From: Arthrobacter sp. zg-Y238
GTDB lineage: Bacteria; Actinomycetota; Actinomycetes; Actinomycetales; Micrococcaceae
DNA: 64,000 nucleotides
Assembly (NCBI RefSeq): GCF_024385525.1
Contig: NZ_JANFLU010000008.1
Location: 1 to 64,000, forward strand
Direction of reading: 5' to 3'
How positions within the stretch are numbered: the stretch's first letter is position 1; each line of letters starts with the position of its first letter. Of this stretch, positions 27,800 to 35,833 are shown in pieces. The notes beneath the pieces were generated by a model that saw only the letters and a list, made by a program, of their open reading frames with translations, was not told where the DNA came from and did not search any database. A program made the translations under genes and the position numbers.

Positions 27800-29050
27800 A
27801 TGACTAACGGTCCAGAGTCCGCGCCGCGGCGCAGCCGCCGGGCGGCCGACGTACCTGTGGATTCCCCGGCCGGGCCGCGGGAACGTGAGTCCCAGCAGCG
27901 CGCCCGGGACCGGGAAGCGCTGCGTGCGTACAAGGCCCTGGCAGAGACGCCGGAGCGCCGCGACCCTGAGACCGCTCCGCCCACCCGCCGGCAGCTGAGG
28001 CTGCAGCAGCAGCAACAGCGTGCTGCGGCGGCGGCCAAGACCGGAGCCGGTTCGGCTGAGCCGCCCGCAAATCTCCCGGCCCCGCCGGAAGCCACCGGAC
28101 CGGTAGCTTCCCGACCTTCACCCGCTGCCGGTACGCCCCTGCGTCGGGAACGACGCCGGCAGTCGTCATTGGCGGGCACAGACACGGAACCGGAGTCCCC
28201 GACGTCGGAACCCCAGGCTCCGGAACTGCAGCACAAGCAGGGATCCGGCCCCGGCTCGCAGGCAAGCCGAAAGGAAAGCCGGCGCGCCGCATCGGCCGCG
28301 CCGTCCGTTACGGACGCTGCCGTTGCCGGCACCGACCCCAACGCCGACGTCGAGGGTATGAGCGTGGAGCAGGCCCTGGCTGCACGTCAGGCACTGGAAG
28401 GACAGGCCCGCAACCATGTTGCTGCCATGGAGGCCCTGCAGGTTGATGATCCGCAGGCCGTCGACCTGGAACTGCTGGCCCAGCAGAAGGCTTTGGCCGA
28501 ACGTGCCAAGGTACTGAACCGCCGCACCCGCGCCATCCAGAAACTGTCGCAGGAAAACGAGCAGCGCAAACCTTCGCAGAGCGATCCGAGCACTGCCCAC
28601 AACCTGGCGATGGTGACCCCGCTCGAGTTTGTGCAGGTCCCCGGGATGGAGCATCCCGTGATGAAGGCACCGCAGACCTCGCATATTCCCATTGTCACCT
28701 CGTCTACGCCGGTGGTGGATCCGGAGGCTGCGGCCGCGCGGCCCCTGCCGGTTGTTCCCGCCCAGCGCCCGGCGTCCGTGCCGCGCCGGATACCTGTCGG
28801 CGCCACGGACGTGCGGCATTCGCGGATCCTCGCCCGCGCGGACGCGCTGGTCAATAATCCGGTTGAATCCGAGGAAGCTGCCACCCCCATCGGTGCCCGC
28901 AGTGCCTTCGGACTCGACCCGCTAGATGTCATGACGGCCGGACTCGGCCGTACCCGGAGGCTGCGTTTTGCGGCCGCCGGCGTTGCAGGTCTGGGCGCAC
29001 TTGCCCTGATCGTCGGAGTACTAATGATCGTCGGCGGCCTTGGCGGCTGA
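27800..29050 (+). CDS. Low-complexity protein with a C-terminal membrane anchor
   Basis: This 416-residue protein is not recognised. The first 180 residues are rich in Arg, Ala, Pro, Gln and Glu, with a glutamine run near 68-77. A helical, probably coiled-coil segment spans about 185-260. A single membrane segment lies at the very C-terminus (about 394-414) and ends in GGLGG. This suits a tail-anchored cytoplasmic protein. It lies between nadD and rsfS, where other actinobacteria often have a LytR-type gene, so it may belong to a lineage-specific insertion. Confidence 0.75.
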   Translation: MTNGPESAPRRSRRAADVPVDSPAGPRERESQQRARDREALRAYKALAETPERRDPETAPPTRRQLRLQQQQQRAAAAAKTGAGSAEPPANLPAPPEATGPVASRPSPAAGTPLRRERRRQSSLAGTDTEPESPTSEPQAPELQHKQGSGPGSQASRKESRRAASAAPSVTDAAVAGTDPNADVEGMSVEQALAARQALEGQARNHVAAMEALQVDDPQAVDLELLAQQKALAERAKVLNRRTRAIQKLSQENEQRKPSQSDPSTAHNLAMVTPLEFVQVPGMEHPVMKAPQTSHIPIVTSSTPVVDPEAAAARPLPVVPAQRPASVPRRIPVGATDVRHSRILARADALVNNPVESEEAATPIGARSAFGLDPLDVMTAGLGRTRRLRFAAAGVAGLGALALIVGVLMIVGGLGG

Positions 29051-29074
29051 CCGATTACCCCAAGGAGAAACACT

Positions 29075-29461
29075 TTGAGCGCCACCGAATCTTCCATCAA
29101 CATTGCACGGGCGGCGGCCAAAGCGGCCTCGGCCAAGATCGCGGACGATATCGTCGCGATCGACGTGAGCGAACGGCTCGCCATCACCGACGTCTTCCTC
29201 ATTGCCTCGGCATCGAATGAGCGCCAGGTCAACTCCATTGTTGACGGCATTGAAGAGGAACTGTCCAAGATGGACCTCAAGCCCGTGCGCCGTGAAGGAC
29301 GCAGCGAGGGCCGTTGGGTCCTGCTGGACTACGCCAACGTTGTAGTGCACGTCCAGCACGAGGAGGACCGGGTGTTCTACGCCCTGGAGCGTCTGTGGAA
29401 GGACTGCCCCGAGGTTGACCTTCAGCTCGAAGACGCCCCTGCCGGCGCCGAGTCCGAATAA
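29075..29461 (+). CDS. rsfS: Ribosomal silencing factor RsfS
   Basis: RsfS (DUF143) binds L14 and blocks subunit joining when nutrients are low. The 128-residue protein has the family segments DIVAIDVSERLAITDVF and WVLLDYANVVVHV. The start is TTG, eight bases after AAGGAG. It follows the low-complexity gene by 24 bases and precedes the phosphatase by three. Confidence 0.94.
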   Translation: MSATESSINIARAAAKAASAKIADDIVAIDVSERLAITDVFLIASASNERQVNSIVDGIEEELSKMDLKPVRREGRSEGRWVLLDYANVVVHVQHEEDRVFYALERLWKDCPEVDLQLEDAPAGAESE

Positions 29462-29464
29462 CCT

Positions 29465-30154
29465 GTGACCGTGAGCGCCCCTGCCCCTTGGGATCCGGAT
29501 TCCGCGTCGCGCCGGGTGGTTTTCTGGCGCCACGGACGTACGGAATGGAACCGGGCGGGGCGCTTCCAAGGGCAGCAGGATATTGCCCTTGACGCCACCG
29601 GCCTGCGGCAGGCCGCCGAGGCGGCGGCAGTGCTGCGGTTTCTCGAACCGGACGCGATAGTTTCCTCGGACCTGAGCCGCGCCCTTGGCACAGGCAGGGC
29701 CTTGGCTGTTGAGACCGGTCTTGAGGTTGCGGAGGACAAACGCCTCCGGGAAACGTTTGCCGGCACGTGGGAAGGGCGTACCTTCACACAGATTGCGGAG
29801 CAGGACGCTCCGCTGCTGACTGCCTGGTCGGCGGGGGTAGGCAGTGCCCGGGCGGGCGGCGGCGAAACGCGCGTCGACGTCGGCCGGCGCGTCGCCGAAG
29901 CGGTGGGGGAGGCCGTCCTGGAACTGCCTGCCGGGGGCACCCTTGTGGCCGTAAGCCACGGGGGAGCGATCCGCGCCGGAATCTGCGCCTTGCTCGGCCT
30001 GCCGACGGAGTCCTGGGCGGTCATCTCAGGAGTATCCAATTGCCACTGGTCGGTCCTTCAGGAAATCCCGGACCGGCACGGGAATTCCGCCTGGCACCTG
30101 GCGCAGCATAATGTAGGGCTGGACTCGCTTCCCAGCGGCCCGGTGGAGGGCTGA
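29465..30154 (+). CDS. Histidine phosphatase family protein (phosphoglycerate mutase-like)
   Basis: This 229-residue protein belongs to the histidine phosphatase superfamily. The phosphohistidine motif WRHGRTEWN is near residues 21-29 and the second catalytic histidine is in VSHGGAIRA. The glycolytic mutase-specific features are missing, so a phosphatase of unknown substrate is more likely. The GTG at 29465 follows rsfS after only three bases. This arrangement is usual in Micrococcaceae. Confidence 0.88.
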   Translation: MTVSAPAPWDPDSASRRVVFWRHGRTEWNRAGRFQGQQDIALDATGLRQAAEAAAVLRFLEPDAIVSSDLSRALGTGRALAVETGLEVAEDKRLRETFAGTWEGRTFTQIAEQDAPLLTAWSAGVGSARAGGGETRVDVGRRVAEAVGEAVLELPAGGTLVAVSHGGAIRAGICALLGLPTESWAVISGVSNCHWSVLQEIPDRHGNSAWHLAQHNVGLDSLPSGPVEG

Positions 30155-30196
30155 CCGACCGTCTTTTCTGCCCGGCAGGGGAGCGATAAGTGGATT

Positions 30197-30224
30197 TTGC
30201 GCTCCTGTTGATTTGTACTAAGGT
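30197..30224 (+). promoter_or_regulatory. Candidate promoter of the tRNA-Ala pair
   Basis: TTGCGC at 30197-30202 and TAAGGT at 30219-30224 are separated by 16 bases and lie about 57 bases before the first tRNA. The match is modest. Confidence 0.35.
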
Positions 30225-30280
30225 AGAGGAGTTGCTTCGCCCCGGTGAACGGAAAAGTGAAGTAAACAACCTTTAGTTTT

Positions 30281-30353
30281 GGGGCTGTGGCGCAGCTGGT
30301 AGCGCACCTGCATGGCATGCAGGGGGTCAGGGGTTCGAGTCCCCTCAGCTCCA
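30281..30353 (+). tRNA. tRNA-Ala (anticodon GGC)
   Basis: The 73-base sequence folds as a tRNA. The acceptor GGGGCTG pairs with CAGCTCC and keeps the G3-T70 pair that identifies alanine tRNA. The anticodon stem CCTGC/GCAGG holds loop ATGGCAT, giving anticodon GGC. TTCGAGT is the T loop. CCA follows directly, so the 3' end may be encoded. Confidence 0.97.
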
Positions 30354-30405
30354 CCAAAACCTTCGGGAGACCGAAGGGTTTGCGGTGGAAAACCACTGAA
30401 AGTTC

Positions 30406-30478
30406 GGGGCTGTGGCGCAGCTGGTAGCGCACCTGCATGGCATGCAGGGGGTCAGGGGTTCGAGTCCCCTCAGCTCCA
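30406..30478 (+). tRNA. tRNA-Ala (anticodon GGC), second copy
   Basis: This copy is identical to the tRNA-Ala gene 125 bases upstream. It is followed by CCG, not CCA, so the CCA end must be added after transcription. The 52-base spacer contains a CCTTCGG/CCGAAGG hairpin that may guide processing. Confidence 0.97.
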
Positions 30479-30486
30479 CCGAGAAA

Positions 30487-30514
30487 GAGGTCTGATTTAT
30501 CAGGCCTCTTTTTT
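30487..30514 (+). terminator. Terminator after the tRNA-Ala pair
   Basis: GAGGTCTGA pairs with TCAGGCCTC (one G-T pair) on a four-base loop, followed by six T residues. Confidence 0.88.
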
Positions 30515-30749
30515 CATGTCCGCACAACTCCGGTTTGGGTGCGCCCGAGCCGTCCCACGTTCCGTTCCCGGCAGCATGTGCCCTCAGCGCCGTGCTGCCC
30601 GCTTGCTCAGCAGCCTCCGCCTAGCGCAGGCGGTCTTTCTCTGTGATACTCGCCTCCATAGGGATGGGCCGCTCGGCGTCGCGGCGTTGCTTTGCCGGCA
30701 ACTGCCCGTCCCGCGACCTGTATTTCAGAAAACCGGGGGAGTCAGCCTG

Positions 30750-32399
30750 ATGGAAGAAGTAGACGTTGTTGTGGTCGGCGCGGGGACCGGAATGTTCGCG
30801 GCGCTTGCGGCCGCGCATCACGGAATGTCCGCCCTGGTGGTGGAGAAATCCCCGTATGTAGGGGGCTCAACCTCGCTTTCCGGGGGTGGCTTTTGGATTC
30901 CGGGAAACTCCGTCCTGGAGGAGAACGGACAGAAAGAGGACCCGGAGCGGATCCGGACCTATCTCCGGGAAGCCACCCGGGGCGAAGTCGAGGACGAGCG
31001 CTGGCAGACGCACATTGATGCGGGCCGTGCCACCGTCGACCTGCTGCGGAGCATGACGCCGTTGAAGTTCCAGTTCATGACCGAATATGCCGACTATTTT
31101 CCCGAGCTCCCCGGAGGGTCGGCGACAGGGCGGGCCTGCGAGCCCAAGCCGTTCGATGCCAAATCACTGGGTGCCGACCGCGCCCTTCTGCGGGAACCCA
31201 AGCTCAAGGCACCGTTTCCCATGCCGATTACCAGCCGCGCCTACAAGTGGCTGAATCTGGTGGCCCGCAGTCCGAAGGGTGTGCTTACAGGCGCCCGTCA
31301 GCTGGGACTGGGCGTAGGCGGCATGGCGCTTGGCCGCGAGTATCTGGCCGGTGGCCAGGCACTGGCTGCCGGCCTCCTGGCCGGGCTGCGAAAGGCAGGG
31401 GTACCGATCTGGACGCAGACGCCGCTGGAGGACCTGATCATCGAAGACGGACGCGTCACCGGCGTCGTCGTTGAGCGTGATGGGCAGAAAACCAGCGTGC
31501 GGGCCCGTCGAGGTGTCATCCTGGCCACGGGAGGGTTCGATCGAAACGCCGCGATGCGGCAGGAATACCAATCTCCTTACGTCGACGGGTCCTGGAGTTT
31601 TGGTGCGGAGTCCAACACGGGTGATGTCATTTCCATTGCCCAGAACCACGGCGCGGATCTGGCGTTCATGGATGCAGCCTGGTGGTTCCCCGCCGTGCCC
31701 GCACCGGGACCCATGCCGGGCGCACTCCTTGCAGAGCGGTCGCTTCCGGGGCAGATCATTGTCAACGGCAGCGGACGGCGCTTCATGAATGAAGCAGTGA
31801 ACTACATGACTGCCGGGCAGATCATCACCTCGAAGCACAGTCCGGAAGACCCCCACATTCCCGCCTGGCTGATCTTCGACCAGCGATACCGGAACCGCTA
31901 TCTGTTCGGCGGCGGGATCTTCCCGCGCCAACCGCTGCCCAAGGCCTGGTACGAAGCCGGCATCGCAAAGCAGGAGCCAACCCTTGAGAAGCTCGCCTCC
32001 TCACTGGGCATGGCCGAGCTGCCCGCAACCGTCGAACGGTTCAACAGCCTGGCGCGGGCCGGGCGGGATGACGACTTCGGCCGGGGTGACAGTGCCTACG
32101 ACCGCTACTACGGCGATCCCACCATTTCACCCAATCCGTGTCTTGGGCCCATCGATGCCGGCCCCTACTACGCGGTGCAGGTTGTCCCGGGGGATCTGGG
32201 CACGTGCGGCGGCGTACGCGCCGATGCCAACGGGCAGGCCCTGGCTACGGACGGTACCCCGATTCCCGGGTTGTACGCCATCGGGAACGCTGCCGGTAAT
32301 GCATTCGGACGGGTGTACCCGGGCCCCGGTGCCACCATCGGGCAGGGACTGACCTTCGGCTACGCCGCCGCTCGAAACCTGGCCGACGTGCAGGCCTGA
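30750..32399 (+). CDS. FAD-binding dehydrogenase, 3-ketosteroid-delta1-dehydrogenase-like
   Basis: This 549-residue flavoprotein has the dinucleotide-binding VVVVGAGTGMFAALAA at 6-21, the segment ATGGFDRN, and a C-terminal block GPYYAVQVVPGDLGTCGGV followed by GLYAIGNAAGNAFGRVYPG. The Tyr and Gly in YYAVQVVPGDLGT match catalytic residues I recall for KstD, which introduces the 1,2 double bond into 3-ketosteroids. Many family members act on other substrates, so the steroid role is tentative. GGGGGAG before the ATG at 30750 fixes the start; the upstream in-frame codons run through the tRNA genes. Confidence 0.8.
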   Translation: MEEVDVVVVGAGTGMFAALAAAHHGMSALVVEKSPYVGGSTSLSGGGFWIPGNSVLEENGQKEDPERIRTYLREATRGEVEDERWQTHIDAGRATVDLLRSMTPLKFQFMTEYADYFPELPGGSATGRACEPKPFDAKSLGADRALLREPKLKAPFPMPITSRAYKWLNLVARSPKGVLTGARQLGLGVGGMALGREYLAGGQALAAGLLAGLRKAGVPIWTQTPLEDLIIEDGRVTGVVVERDGQKTSVRARRGVILATGGFDRNAAMRQEYQSPYVDGSWSFGAESNTGDVISIAQNHGADLAFMDAAWWFPAVPAPGPMPGALLAERSLPGQIIVNGSGRRFMNEAVNYMTAGQIITSKHSPEDPHIPAWLIFDQRYRNRYLFGGGIFPRQPLPKAWYEAGIAKQEPTLEKLASSLGMAELPATVERFNSLARAGRDDDFGRGDSAYDRYYGDPTISPNPCLGPIDAGPYYAVQVVPGDLGTCGGVRADANGQALATDGTPIPGLYAIGNAAGNAFGRVYPGPGATIGQGLTFGYAAARNLADVQA

Positions 32400-32407
32400 C
32401 CAGGTTT

Positions 32408-32443
32408 GGATAAAGCCCCACCCCGACGGGTGGGGCTTTATCC
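32408..32443. terminator. Terminator after the KstD-like gene
   Basis: A perfect 16-bp stem, GGATAAAGCCCCACCC with its complement, closes on CGAC. The T-rich 3' arm (CTTTATCC) makes it a good terminator, ending 63 bases before the pnuC promoter box. Confidence 0.85.
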
Positions 32444-32505
32444 ATGTGTGACGTAGCTCTCAATACTGGCCCGGACGAAGCCTTCCGTTCTCTCCCTGTC
32501 GGCCT

Positions 32506-32532
32506 TAGGCTACTCATTGTCACATTGACAAT
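32506..32532 (+). promoter_or_regulatory. pnuC promoter with palindromic operator
   Basis: TAGGCT at 32506-32511 is the -10 box. Immediately after it, ATTGTCA-CAT-TGACAAT (32516-32532) is a perfect palindrome covering the predicted transcription start near 32518. Its GT-N7-AC core agrees with what I recall for NrtR sites. Since an NrtR gene is the last gene of this operon, autorepression is likely. Confidence 0.65.
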
Positions 32533-32548
32533 AAATCAGGAGAGCGCC

Positions 32549-33211
32549 ATGAATGCAGTACTGGACTGGATGAATTCGCCGGCAGCAACCCTGCTTGGAG
32601 CACCCGTCAGCTGGATCGAAGTCATCGGGTTCGTCACCGGTGCAGCCTGCGTCTACGGTGTGGCCCGGCAGAAGGCCTGGAACTGGCCTGTGGGCATCAT
32701 TAACAACATCGCGTTCATGGTCCTCTTCTTCGGGGCCGGGCTCTACGGGGAGACCCTCCTGCAGGCCGTGTTCGCCGCCGTGTCCGTTTACGGGTGGTAC
32801 AACTGGGTCCGCGGCGCCAAGGACACCGAGCAGAAAAGCGACCTGCCCATCCGCGACGCCAGCCGGAACGAGGTGATCGCCGGCATCGCCGCCGTCGTCC
32901 TGGCCACCGCGGGGATCGCCATGATCCTCACCCACGGAACCGATTCCGAGGTTCCCTGGCCCGACGCCTTTGTCCTGGCCGCGTCGCTCCTGGCCACTTA
33001 CGGGCAGGCCAAGAAGATTTTCCAGCACTGGTACGTCTGGATTGCCATCGACCTCGTCAGTGTTCCGCTGTACTTCTCCCGCGGACTCAACCTCACCGGC
33101 ATCCTCTACATCGGTTTCACCGCACTCTGCGTCTACGGTCTGATCGACTGGAAGCGCACCCGCACGGCTGCCGCCCGTCCGGCTGCTGCAGCCGGAAAGA
33201 TACCGGCATGA
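32549..33211 (+). CDS. pnuC: Nicotinamide riboside transporter PnuC
   Basis: PnuC is an inner-membrane carrier that moves nicotinamide riboside by facilitated diffusion, trapped by later phosphorylation. The 220-residue protein has about seven membrane segments and the family motifs GVARQKAWNWPVGIINN, YGWYNWVRG and the W-rich segment HWYVWIAIDLVSVPLY. AGGAG before the ATG at 32549 sets the start. Its stop overlaps the nadR start (ATGA). A palindromic operator lies at the promoter. Confidence 0.93.
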   Translation: MNAVLDWMNSPAATLLGAPVSWIEVIGFVTGAACVYGVARQKAWNWPVGIINNIAFMVLFFGAGLYGETLLQAVFAAVSVYGWYNWVRGAKDTEQKSDLPIRDASRNEVIAGIAAVVLATAGIAMILTHGTDSEVPWPDAFVLAASLLATYGQAKKIFQHWYVWIAIDLVSVPLYFSRGLNLTGILYIGFTALCVYGLIDWKRTRTAAARPAAAAGKIPA

Positions 33212-34314
33212 AGCTGTTTGGACAGGGTGTCGTGATTGGCAAGTTCTATCCGCCGCACGTCGGCCACCGGCACCTCATTGCCCGGGCAGCGGAGCAGTGC
33301 ACGAAGCTCGCCGTCGTCATCCTTGGCAGCCGGTTTGAGAGCATCACCCTTGAAGACCGGGTGAAGTGGCTTGCCGCCGAGTTCGCGGAGACCAACGTAT
33401 CCGTCGTCGGAATGCCCAATGACTGCCCCGTGGACTACAACTCCCGGACCATCTGGAAGGCGCACAACGAGGCCTTGCGCATTGCCCTCAAGCTGAAGGG
33501 AATCACAGCCGTCGACGCCGTCTTCAGCTCCGAGGATTACGGCAGCGAACTGGCGCAGGACTTCGGCGCGGCCCACGTCATGGTGGACAGGCCCCGCGCC
33601 GCCTATCCCGTCAGCGGCACCCTCTGCCGGGATGACCTCAGCGCAGCCTGGAGGAACATCCTCAAAGATGCCCGGCAGGACCTGGCCGTGCGCATCATTG
33701 TCGTCGGAGCCGAATCCACCGGCACCACCACCCTCGCCCGGGCCCTGACCGAGCACTACCGGGAGAGTTTCCCCGAGCTCGTCGACGTTCCGGAATTCGG
33801 CCGCCAGTACACCTACGACAAGTTCGCCGCCGTGCAGGAAACAAAGCCCGACGCCGTCCTGTCGGACATGGTCTGGACCGCCGAGGATTTTGCCGTCATC
33901 GGTGAACGGCAGAACCAGATGGAAAACGAAGCCGCGGCGCGGTGTCCGCTGGTCATCGCCGACACGGATGTAATCACCACGTCCCTCTTTGAGCGGGTCT
34001 ACATCGGTGAGCAGAGCTATGGTTCCTACCTCGCCGTCGACCGGCTGCCCCGCCGCGACCTCTACCTCATTACCGACCACGACGGCGTCCCGTTCGAGGA
34101 CGACGGATGGCGCGAGGCCGAGCACCCCCGCGCCGAGATGACCGAGTGGTTCAAGGAGGAGCTCACGGCAGCAGGGCACTCCTGGATCCTGGTTTCCGGC
34201 ACTCCGGAGGAGCGGATATCCACGGCAACTGAGATAATCGACCTCATCATCGCCCAGCGGAACCGCTTCACCTCCCCGCCCTGGGCAAAACGGACGGTAC
34301 TGACAGGAGCCTGA
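33208..34314 (+). CDS. nadR: NadR-like bifunctional NMN adenylyltransferase / ribosylnicotinamide kinase
   Basis: NadR phosphorylates imported nicotinamide riboside and adenylates NMN to NAD. The 368-residue protein has a nucleotidyltransferase domain with GKFYPPHVGH at 11-20 and, after residue 160, a P-loop kinase domain. The Walker A segment is GAESTGTTT (167-175): the usual Lys is Thr173. I recall this variant from other actinobacterial NadR proteins, but its effect on kinase activity is unclear. There is no N-terminal repressor domain of the enteric type. The gene overlaps pnuC and the regulator after it. Confidence 0.9.
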   Translation: MKLFGQGVVIGKFYPPHVGHRHLIARAAEQCTKLAVVILGSRFESITLEDRVKWLAAEFAETNVSVVGMPNDCPVDYNSRTIWKAHNEALRIALKLKGITAVDAVFSSEDYGSELAQDFGAAHVMVDRPRAAYPVSGTLCRDDLSAAWRNILKDARQDLAVRIIVVGAESTGTTTLARALTEHYRESFPELVDVPEFGRQYTYDKFAAVQETKPDAVLSDMVWTAEDFAVIGERQNQMENEAAARCPLVIADTDVITTSLFERVYIGEQSYGSYLAVDRLPRRDLYLITDHDGVPFEDDGWREAEHPRAEMTEWFKEELTAAGHSWILVSGTPEERISTATEIIDLIIAQRNRFTSPPWAKRTVLTGA

Positions 34315-35048
34315 TGGCCACCGAAGAAGAACAGTTCCTTCAGGACTACGCGCCCAGGGAGTATCCCTCCGTTGCGCTGACCGTGGATCTGGTCGTCTTC
34401 GCCGTCAAAGCAAGCACTCTCCATGCAGCCTTCGTGCGCCGCGGAGGGCACCCCTTCAAGGGAGCCCTGGCGCTGCCCGGCGGCTTCGTGGGACCGGACG
34501 AGGATGCCCTCACGGCCGCCTGGCGCGAGCTGCAGGAGGAGACCGGCCTGGAGCTGGGTGCACACCGCGGCCATGTCGAGCAGCTCGCCACCTACAGCTC
34601 ACCAGGCCGCGACCCGCGCATGCGCGTCGTGTCTGTCGCGCATCTGGCGCTGCTCGCAACCGACGGCAGCGCCCTGCCCGCACTGAACCCGGGCACCGAC
34701 ACCGCAGCAGCACAGTGGCTGCCCGTGTACGAGGTCCTCGCCAATGAAACGCTGGCCTTCGACCACCGCGCGATCCTCACCGCCGCCCTGGACCGGCTTG
34801 CCGGCAAGATCGAATACACCCTTACCGCGGCCAGGCTGCTGCCTGAGGAATTCACCCTCTACCAGCTGCGTCAGGTGTACCAGGCCGTGTGGAACACCGA
34901 CAAGCTCGACGCCGGGAACTTCACCCGCAAGATGACCGGCGCCCTGCGCGACACCGGACGCAAGGTCCTCCGCGACAAGGGCGCCCCCGCGGCGCTGTTC
35001 ACCGTTCGGGACGAGTACCTCAGCCCGCCGATGATGCGCCCGGTGTAA
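34314..35048 (+). CDS. nrtR: NrtR-type Nudix-winged-helix transcriptional regulator
   Basis: NrtR regulators pair a Nudix fold that senses ADP-ribose-type NAD products with a C-terminal DNA-binding domain. The 244-residue protein has a complete Nudix box (Gly57, Glu63, Arg71-Glu72-Leu73, Glu75-Glu76, Gly78) and a winged-helix domain from about 165 (FTLYQLRQVYQAVW, NFTRKMTGAL). The intact box means it may also hydrolyse a nucleotide. It overlaps nadR by one base (TGATG). It probably binds the palindrome before pnuC. Confidence 0.88.
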   Translation: MATEEEQFLQDYAPREYPSVALTVDLVVFAVKASTLHAAFVRRGGHPFKGALALPGGFVGPDEDALTAAWRELQEETGLELGAHRGHVEQLATYSSPGRDPRMRVVSVAHLALLATDGSALPALNPGTDTAAAQWLPVYEVLANETLAFDHRAILTAALDRLAGKIEYTLTAARLLPEEFTLYQLRQVYQAVWNTDKLDAGNFTRKMTGALRDTGRKVLRDKGAPAALFTVRDEYLSPPMMRPV

Positions 35049-35072
35049 CGCCTTTCCGCCGGGCCTGGGCGG

Positions 35073-35777
35073 TCAGCGCCCGTCCCGCCAGGTCCGGAGG
35101 ACCCCGGCAACAATAAGGGCCTGCCCTGCGCAATAGGTCAGCATCACGAGGGGGTTGGTCCAGTCAGGCATCTGCTCGGGCAGGAAAATCCGGCAGGCCA
35201 GGATCGTGTCCGAGGAAAGGAACAGCAGGCCGCCGGCCGCGACCATCGGCCGGCACCGCGCCGCCGTCGCCGCCGTACCGGCAAGGACAACGCCGTAGGC
35301 GGCCACGGCCAGGGCCAGCCCGCCCAGTGCAGGCCACAGCACCACGAGCATCAGTACCCACCACAGCGGGAAGACCAGTGCCCACCGCGGGATTCGCCCG
35401 GCAGCTGCATACCGTGCCAGGAGCCAGATGTAACAGATGTGCGCGACCCCGAAGGAGCCGAGCATCACCGGCAGTTCCGGTGCCGCCGGGAAGAACGCGG
35501 CTGCGCCGTCACCGATCCAGGAGAAGAACAGGGCCGCCAGCAGCAGGGACACCGGCAGCATCCGGCCGGCAGGCCCGCGGACGACGCCGCGTGCGCCCCA
35601 CAGGGCGGCAATGGCAAGCAACGGCATCAGGGTGAGCTTGGTGGGCTCCGCGATATCCGTGGCTTCAACCGCTCGCGCCCCGATATGAACGGCAGAGGCT
35701 GCGGCGAAAGGCAGGAATCCCCACCACCACGAGCGGGGCAGAACGGAGGTCTGGCTTGGGGCGGGCGCGGCGGTCAC
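35073..35777 (-). CDS. Lysoplasmalogenase-like (YhhN family) membrane protein
   Basis: The 234-residue protein has about eight hydrophobic segments and YhhN/TMEM86 features: KLTLMPLLAIAAL near the start, FSWIGDGAAAFFP and the C-terminal block GGLLFLSSDTILA. Family members hydrolyse the vinyl ether of lysoplasmalogens, though many bacterial ones are untested. The GTG at 35777 is five bases from AGGAG. It converges on the nrtR gene and lies 56 bases from the oxidase gene on the same strand. Confidence 0.8.
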   Translation of the reverse strand: MTAAPAPSQTSVLPRSWWWGFLPFAAASAVHIGARAVEATDIAEPTKLTLMPLLAIAALWGARGVVRGPAGRMLPVSLLLAALFFSWIGDGAAAFFPAAPELPVMLGSFGVAHICYIWLLARYAAAGRIPRWALVFPLWWVLMLVVLWPALGGLALAVAAYGVVLAGTAATAARCRPMVAAGGLLFLSSDTILACRIFLPEQMPDWTNPLVMLTYCAGQALIVAGVLRTWRDGR

Positions 35778-35833
35778 GGCACTCCTTCGGGTCGGCTGCA
35801 GACCATCGTACGGTGCCTCCGGCAGGATAGCCG

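Noticed and set aside
30281-32399. Prophage or island integrated at tRNA-Ala
   Set aside because: No integrase, no direct repeat of a tRNA end and no phage genes lie downstream; the KstD-like and pnuC genes look native.
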